From: Candidatus Methylomirabilota bacterium
Lineage (GTDB): Bacteria > Methylomirabilota > Methylomirabilia > Methylomirabilales > CSP1-5
Assembly: GCA_023249165.1 (NCBI GenBank)
Contig: JAHFDE010000080.1
Coordinates: 1-9,733, forward strand
DNA: 9,733 nucleotides
Direction: 5' to 3'
Under the pieces are notes generated by a model that saw only the letters and a program-made list of their open reading frames with translations, was not told the DNA's origin and ran no database searches. The position numbers and the translations under genes are program-made. This document shows, piece after piece, positions 5,962 through 9,733 of the stretch (positions within the stretch are counted from its first letter, which is position 1; every line of letters starts with the position of its first letter).

Positions 5962-6359
5962 CGCGGGACCGGGAGTACCCGCGGGCCTCCCTGCGAGTAC
6001 GGGTGAGCCACGCCGACGTCCACTATGGGGGAATGTTGGTTGCCGGGTCTCACATCCTTCGCCTCTTCGGCGACCTGGCCACGGAACTGACGATCCACTA
6101 CGATGGGGACGAGGGGCTCCTCCGGGCCTACGAATCGGTCGAGTTCCTGGCCCCCGTCCGGGGTGGGGACTACATCGAGGCGTCCGGAAGGATCGTTGCG
6201 GTCGGGAGCACCTCGCGTCGCATGGTCTTTGAGGCCCAAAAGGTCATCACCTGCGAGGGCCCCTTCCCCTCCTCGGCTCGAATCCTCGATCCCCCCGTGC
6301 TGGTGGCCCGGGCCGTGGCGACCAGCGTCGTGCCCAAGGAGCGCCAGCGACCGGCCTGA
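5958..6359 (+). CDS. Hotdog-fold enzyme, 3-aminobutyryl-CoA ammonia-lyase (Kal)-like
   Basis: This is a 133-aa hotdog-fold protein closest in pattern to Kal, the 3-aminobutyryl-CoA ammonia lyase of lysine fermentation, and related acyl-CoA thioesterases. Visible family segments are VRVSHADVHYGGMLVAG, the hotdog helix ILRLFGDLATELTIHYDGDE, then ESVEFLAPVRGGDYIEASG and TSRRMVFEAQKVI. Lysine-fermentation partner genes are absent from the window, so the true substrate is probably another acyl-CoA. The GTG start at 5958 overlaps the preceding TGA by four bases (GTGA). Confidence 0.78.
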   Translation: MTRDREYPRASLRVRVSHADVHYGGMLVAGSHILRLFGDLATELTIHYDGDEGLLRAYESVEFLAPVRGGDYIEASGRIVAVGSTSRRMVFEAQKVITCEGPFPSSARILDPPVLVARAVATSVVPKERQRPA

Positions 6360-6366
6360 ACTGCCG

Positions 6367-6909
6367 ATGGCCCGCGCACAACTCATCACAGGCCCTCCCG
6401 GGGTGGGGAAGACATCCCTGCTCCTCTCCATTCTGGAGATGCTTCCGGGGAGGAAAGGCGGGTTCACCACCCGGGAGATTCGCGAAGGAGGAGAGCGGGT
6501 CGGCTTCCAGATCACCGATCTCAGCGGTCGCGAAGGGGTCCTGGCCCATGTCAGACGTCCGGGGGCGCCGCGGGTCGGGCGGTACGGCGTTGACCTCAAG
6601 ACTTTTGAAGCCATCGGGGTTCAGGCCGTCACGCGCGCCCTGCACGAAGCTGATCTCATCGTGATCGACGAGATCGGCAAGATGGAGCTTTACTCCCGCG
6701 CCTTCCAGGCGGTCCTCTTCGAAGTCCTCGACGGGCCGCGCCCCCTCGTGGGCACGATAATGGCCAAGGCGCATCCGGTCGCGGACCGGATCAAGGCCCG
6801 CCCCGAGGTACAGGTGCAGCGCCTCACGCCCAGGAACAGCAAGGAGGTGGTCCGGGCCGTCACGGCAGATCTCGGCTGGTGGCTCGCCTCAGCCGGGATT
6901 TCGTGTTGA
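6367..6909 (+). CDS. THEP1-type nucleoside-triphosphatase
   Basis: This is a 180-aa P-loop NTPase of the THEP1/NTPCR family, which hydrolyses various NTPs; its cellular role is unsettled. Walker A is GPPGVGKTSL near residues 9-18. The family-specific strands TTREIREGGERVGFQI and DLSGREGVLAHV follow. The Walker B signature is DLIVIDEIGKMEL, and GTIMAKAHPVADRIK completes the core. ATG 6367 is seven bases after the previous stop. The frame is open further upstream, but that part lies inside the hotdog gene and is not conserved-looking. The length matches the family. Confidence 0.9.
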   Translation: MARAQLITGPPGVGKTSLLLSILEMLPGRKGGFTTREIREGGERVGFQITDLSGREGVLAHVRRPGAPRVGRYGVDLKTFEAIGVQAVTRALHEADLIVIDEIGKMELYSRAFQAVLFEVLDGPRPLVGTIMAKAHPVADRIKARPEVQVQRLTPRNSKEVVRAVTADLGWWLASAGISC

Positions 6910-6934
6910 CGGGCCCGGTCCGCTTGGGTACGCT
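6906..6934 (+). promoter_or_regulatory. Possible promoter for the DUF2203 gene
   Basis: TTGACG (6906-6911) overlaps the stop of the NTPase gene. Seventeen bases later comes TACGCT (6929-6934), a weak -10. The -35 matches the hexamer used at 3717, but the -10 is only half-consensus. Confidence 0.35.
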
Positions 6935-6961
6935 CAGATGCACGCTCCTTGAGGGGCATCG

Positions 6962-7378
6962 ATGGCGACGCGGTACTTCACGGTCGAGGAGGCCAACGCC
7001 CTCCTTCCCGAGCTGCGGGTAATCCTGGAGCATCTCCAGGCGAGGCGACGGGAACTGGAAGTGCGGCAGCAGGCCTTGGAGACGATCCGGCAACACGCGG
7101 GGGAAAACGGCTACCGATTGGGAGGGGAGGGATTCCTCCGCATCAAGCGCGAGGCCGAATCGATCCTGGAGCAATGCAACGCCGCCGTCACACAGATCGA
7201 AACCCTGGGATGCCTCCTCAAGGACCTCCACCTGGGTCTCGTCGATTTTCCCTCCCTCCACGAAGGCCGGGAGGTCCTGCTCTGTTGGAAGCCGGATGAG
7301 GCCGAGGTGGCGTATTGGCACGGCCTCACCGAGGGCTTTGCGGGTCGAAAGCCGATCCGGTCCCAGAGGGTCTCCTGA
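6962..7378 (+). CDS. DUF2203 family protein
   Basis: This 138-aa soluble protein fits DUF2203: it opens with RYFTVEEANALLPEL, continues with a long helical region with heptad character (about 15-80), and ends with the family block DLHLGLVDFPSLHEGREVLL, then CWKPDEAEVAYWHGLTEGFAGRKPI. The function of the family is unknown. ATG 6962 has GAGGGG about six bases upstream. It lies 115 bases before the start of the E2-like gene and may or may not be part of the same unit; a TTGACA element lies in that gap. Confidence 0.88.
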   Translation: MATRYFTVEEANALLPELRVILEHLQARRRELEVRQQALETIRQHAGENGYRLGGEGFLRIKREAESILEQCNAAVTQIETLGCLLKDLHLGLVDFPSLHEGREVLLCWKPDEAEVAYWHGLTEGFAGRKPIRSQRVS

Positions 7379-7403
7379 TCATCGTCCAACCGCCGATTCC
7401 GTC

Positions 7404-7448
7404 TTGACAACATGGAAGGGGCGATGGTAACAGAGAAACACCTTCCAT
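7404..7448 (+). promoter_or_regulatory. Possible promoter plus inverted repeat before the Ubl cassette
   Basis: A consensus TTGACA (7404-7409) is followed after 18 bases by TAACAG (7428-7433), a weak -10. A perfect 8-bp inverted repeat, ATGGAAGG (7412-7419) and CCTTCCAT (7441-7448), is centred on the -10 region, as an operator would be. Confidence 0.42.
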
Positions 7449-7492
7449 CATCACGAGGCACCCACAAGGGCCTTGGGTAAGGGACACACGTC

Positions 7493-8755
7493 TTGTCCAG
7501 GCGATCGACTTCAGCGGGTGGAACGGATGTCCCTCCCCTTTCCCAGGCTCCTCTCCAGGGTGGTGGGCCTGGCGGGGGGCTGTGCATTCCGCCGGAATTT
7601 TCCGTTCGTCTCGAATGCGGAAAGGGGGCGGATTCCCCTCTGGCGTATCCTCTCGGCCTGTCCCCTCTTCCGGAGGTGCTGAGGCACTACGCGCAAAGGC
7701 TCGAGGTCCCCTTCTCCTTTGTCGGCAATCAGCGCCGATACGCGCGTCCGAGCCGCGGAGAGACCATCACCGTCCATCATTTCGCCCTCCCGACACCGCC
7801 GATCCTTTTTGGGTTATTCCCGCGCGTGCCGGAGATCCGCCTCCCCTTCGCCTTCGGCTATCCCCTGGCACCGCCAGCGCAGCACGGCTTTCCCCCCGGC
7901 TCTCACATCGGCCGGGGAAGAATTCTTCGGGACGAGGAAGGGCGAGCCGTGGCAGAGATCGTCGAAGGAAACATCTACGTCCTCTTCAACCTCCTCGGTC
8001 AGGACGGAGAGCTCCGGACACTCCTCCTGCGATGCCTGCTCGACCTGAGTCTCCCCCGGGTCCTCACAGAACTCAGAAGCCTGTCCCCGCTCGGATGGGA
8101 TCCTCTCCAGGCCACCCTGGAGACGCTCCGGCAGGAGACCGAGGAGGCGGCAGGCGGATGGAACCGACGACGGCAGGCCAAGGTCCGGCAGGCCTATATT
8201 CAGGAATGCCGGAGTCGCGTGCACGAAGAGATGGCCTTTCTGGAACAGGAGATGCGTCTCCTCGAGGAGAACCTGGAAGAGTATGCCCGTCGAATCACGG
8301 CCGAGACCCGGCGGCTCTCGACATACCGGGAGCGTCTCAACACCTTGCGGAGCACCGCGTCCTCGCAGGCGCAACATCTCAAGGAGCTGGACGATCTCAA
8401 GGAGCTCCCGGAGGTCCGAGAGGTGCAGGTCCAGGATGGCCGGATCACGGTCTTCACCGCCCCGATCCATGCGGAGTACGAGGGGCGGGAATTCTGCCTG
8501 GGGAGTTATCGGATAGAAATCTCCCTCGCCGGCGATATTCGGATCTGGAACCTCACCGGCGCCGTCGGGGCCTATGACCACCCGCACATCTATCAGGGCC
8601 GGCCCTGTCTCGGCAACACCCGGGAGGGCATCGCCAAGCTGATCGGGGAGTACCAGTTTGTGGCCCTCGTCTACGTCCTCCTCGACTTTTTGAAGACGGT
8701 CAACCCGAAGGACTGGCGCGTTCCCATCGTCTACTGGCAGGAGTCGAGGTCGTGA
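7493..8755 (+). CDS. Coiled-coil protein with E2/UBC-like C-terminal domain
   Basis: This is a 420-aa protein (from TTG 7493) with no named family that I recognise. The first 60 residues are Gly/Pro-rich. An unidentified domain of about 62-225 contains PTPPILFGLFPRVPEIRLPF and a GNIYVLFNLL stretch. A coiled coil follows at about 230-305. The C-terminal part (about 305-420) reads like an E2 fold: beta-strand segments, then HPHIYQGRPCLGN (His363, His365, Cys372), then a helix-rich end with FLKTVNPKDWRVP. This parallels the E2 order HPN...G..CL...; Cys372 would be the catalytic cysteine. The neighbours, an E1-like enzyme and a Gly-Gly-ending Ubl, make an E2 role likely. AAGGGA lies eight bases before TTG 7493; GTG 7676 is an alternative start that would remove the low-complexity leader. 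It overlaps the E1-like gene by four bases. Confidence 0.7.
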   Translation: MSRRSTSAGGTDVPPLSQAPLQGGGPGGGLCIPPEFSVRLECGKGADSPLAYPLGLSPLPEVLRHYAQRLEVPFSFVGNQRRYARPSRGETITVHHFALPTPPILFGLFPRVPEIRLPFAFGYPLAPPAQHGFPPGSHIGRGRILRDEEGRAVAEIVEGNIYVLFNLLGQDGELRTLLLRCLLDLSLPRVLTELRSLSPLGWDPLQATLETLRQETEEAAGGWNRRRQAKVRQAYIQECRSRVHEEMAFLEQEMRLLEENLEEYARRITAETRRLSTYRERLNTLRSTASSQAQHLKELDDLKELPEVREVQVQDGRITVFTAPIHAEYEGREFCLGSYRIEISLAGDIRIWNLTGAVGAYDHPHIYQGRPCLGNTREGIAKLIGEYQFVALVYVLLDFLKTVNPKDWRVPIVYWQESRS

Positions 8756-9432
8756 GACCCGGGCGGTCCATGGAGTTCTTGCGACAGCTGGATCTGGTGA
8801 ATCCGGAGACGCTGGACCTTCCCATCCACCTCATCGGCTGTGGCGGGATCGGTTCCTTCGCCGCCCTGGCCCTCGCCAAGATGGGGGCCCAGCGGCTGCA
8901 TCTCTATGACCCTGACGCGATCGAGGAGCATAACCTGCCGAACCAACTCTTCCGCCTGAGGGACGTGGGGCGACTGAAGGTCGAGGCGCTCCGAGAGATC
9001 CTGGAGGAGTTCGCCGGGGCTCCCGTGGAGGGGGTCCCGATCGAGGTGGAGGCCCAGCGCATGACGGGGATCGTGATTGCGGCGGTGGACACCATGCGGG
9101 CCCGGAAGGCGATTTGGCAGCGATCCATCCGGTATCGTGCCGGCGTGCTGAGGTACCTGGACGCCCGAATGGGCGCGGAGGTGGCGCGGATCTACGCCGT
9201 GAATCCGACTGATCCGGACGACGTCCGGCTGTACGAAAAGACCCTGTATGGCGACGAGGAGGCCGAGGTTTTCCCTTGCACGGCAGCGGCGATCAGCTAT
9301 AGTGGGTTTGCGATCGCCAGCCTGATCGGCAATCTGGTCAAGCGGCTGGCGACCGGCGAGGATCTCCCCCGCGAGATCCTCCTGGACCTCAAGACCCTCA
9401 CCCTGCTCACCAGCTCGGGCGACCGATGCTGA
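8752..9432 (+). CDS. ThiF/E1-like Ubl-adenylating enzyme
   Basis: This is a 226-aa protein of the ThiF/MoeB/E1 superfamily, which adenylates the C-terminal glycine of a ubiquitin-like protein and can form a thioester with it. The nucleotide-binding motif is LIGCGGIGS (Gly29-Ser35). The acidic strand end is LYDPDAIEEHNLPNQLF (Asp53, Asp55), DVGRLKVEAL holds Lys76, and AAVDTMRAR holds Asp113. The candidate catalytic cysteine is Cys176 in EVFPCTAAA. The canonical NLNRQ arginine is replaced (NLPNQ). It lacks the extra domains of eukaryotic E1s and a rhodanese domain, so it is a minimal enzyme. The GTG start at 8752 overlaps the E2-like gene's stop (GTGA); ATG 8770 is an internal alternative. Confidence 0.88.
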   Translation: MRPGRSMEFLRQLDLVNPETLDLPIHLIGCGGIGSFAALALAKMGAQRLHLYDPDAIEEHNLPNQLFRLRDVGRLKVEALREILEEFAGAPVEGVPIEVEAQRMTGIVIAAVDTMRARKAIWQRSIRYRAGVLRYLDARMGAEVARIYAVNPTDPDDVRLYEKTLYGDEEAEVFPCTAAAISYSGFAIASLIGNLVKRLATGEDLPREILLDLKTLTLLTSSGDRC

Positions 9433-9448
9433 GGAAAGGAGGCAGATC

Positions 9449-9682
9449 ATGACGACGGACCTCTTGGAAAAGGAGCGAACTGTCGCAGTCAAGGTGGTGA
9501 TGATGGGAAAAAGCATCACCACGTACGTCGGGAAGGATCCGCTCTCCCTCGATGAGCTGCTGGCCGAGATGGGCACCAACGGGAAGACGGAGGTGCGGGT
9601 CAACGGCCTGACGGTGGACAAGACGCACCGGCTGGCCTCGGGGGACATGGTCCTGATCGTCCCTAAGATCCGGGGTGGCTAA
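9449..9682 (+). CDS. ThiS/MoaD-like ubiquitin-like protein ending in Gly-Gly
   Basis: This is a 77-aa beta-grasp protein of the ThiS/MoaD/ubiquitin-like type. It shows the strand pattern AVKVVMMGKSITTYV, the helix LSLDELLAEMG, the signature VRVNGLTVDKTHRLASGDMV and the final strand LIVPKIRGG, ending directly at Gly-Gly before TAA. Being already mature, it needs no processing protease. It could act as a protein modifier or as a sulfur carrier; the adjacent E2-like gene favours the former. ATG 9449 has an excellent Shine-Dalgarno, AAAGGAGG (9435-9442), six bases upstream, stronger than those of its partners, consistent with the Ubl being made in excess. Confidence 0.87.
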   Translation: MTTDLLEKERTVAVKVVMMGKSITTYVGKDPLSLDELLAEMGTNGKTEVRVNGLTVDKTHRLASGDMVLIVPKIRGG

Positions 9683-9733
9683 GTCCTGAGGGCTTCGACT
9701 GAGGCCTCGACGGTGAGCCCTTCGGCAGTGAGC

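Noticed and set aside
5811..6614. Long minus-strand open frame opposite the Kal-like and THEP1 genes
   Set aside because: It is low-complexity Arg/Pro/Gly-rich sequence opposite two well-supported genes.
9683..9733. Terminator after the Ubl gene
   Set aside because: AGGGCT (9689-9694) can pair with AGCCCT (9716-9721), but the loop is long and no T-run follows; the sequence ends too soon to judge.

Overview
The window is high-GC bacterial DNA with densely packed genes, almost all on the + strand, many using GTG starts and 1-4 bp overlaps. The gene set (secreted bifunctional nuclease, THEP1-type NTPase, DUF2203 protein, Kal-like hotdog enzyme, PmtA-like methyltransferase) and the structured GC-rich spacers suggest an uncultured soil or groundwater lineage such as Methylomirabilota/Rokubacteria. 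That placement is a guess from style, not a sequence match.

Layout. (1) 1-2135: the end of a polar amino-acid ABC transporter operon, with a 5'-cut solute-binding protein and two permeases; no ATPase follows. (2) 2136-3769: a secreted alkaline-phosphatase-superfamily phosphodiesterase gene sits between two spacers. Each spacer carries the same two repeat blocks, A then B. The first spacer is also an approximately 357-bp imperfect palindrome. (3) 3717-4542: a strong sigma70-like promoter drives a TM1367-type cyclophilin-like protein. It is followed by a small membrane protein whose frame is interrupted by one TGA and then runs on for 53 codons to TAG. A hairpin with the expected geometry of a bacterial SECIS lies just after that TGA, so this is a candidate selenoprotein. 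(4) 4608-4704: a 97-nt element closed by a perfect 13-bp stem, with inner hairpins. (5) 4785-6909: an overlapping operon of methyltransferase, exported bifunctional nuclease, Kal-like hotdog protein and THEP1 NTPase. (6) 6962-7378: a DUF2203 protein. (7) 7493-9682: a compact ubiquitin-like conjugation cassette. It encodes a 420-aa protein with a coiled coil and an E2/UBC-like C-terminal end, a ThiF/E1-like adenylating enzyme, and a 77-aa ThiS/MoaD-like beta-grasp protein that ends exactly in Gly-Gly.

The two most notable items are the candidate selenoprotein at 4198-4542 and the E2-E1-Ubl cassette at 7493-9682. In the cassette the Ubl could be adenylated by the E1-like protein at its Gly-Gly end, passed to the E1 cysteine, and then to Cys372 of the E2-like protein. 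No deubiquitinase (JAB) or E3 gene is visible before the window ends.
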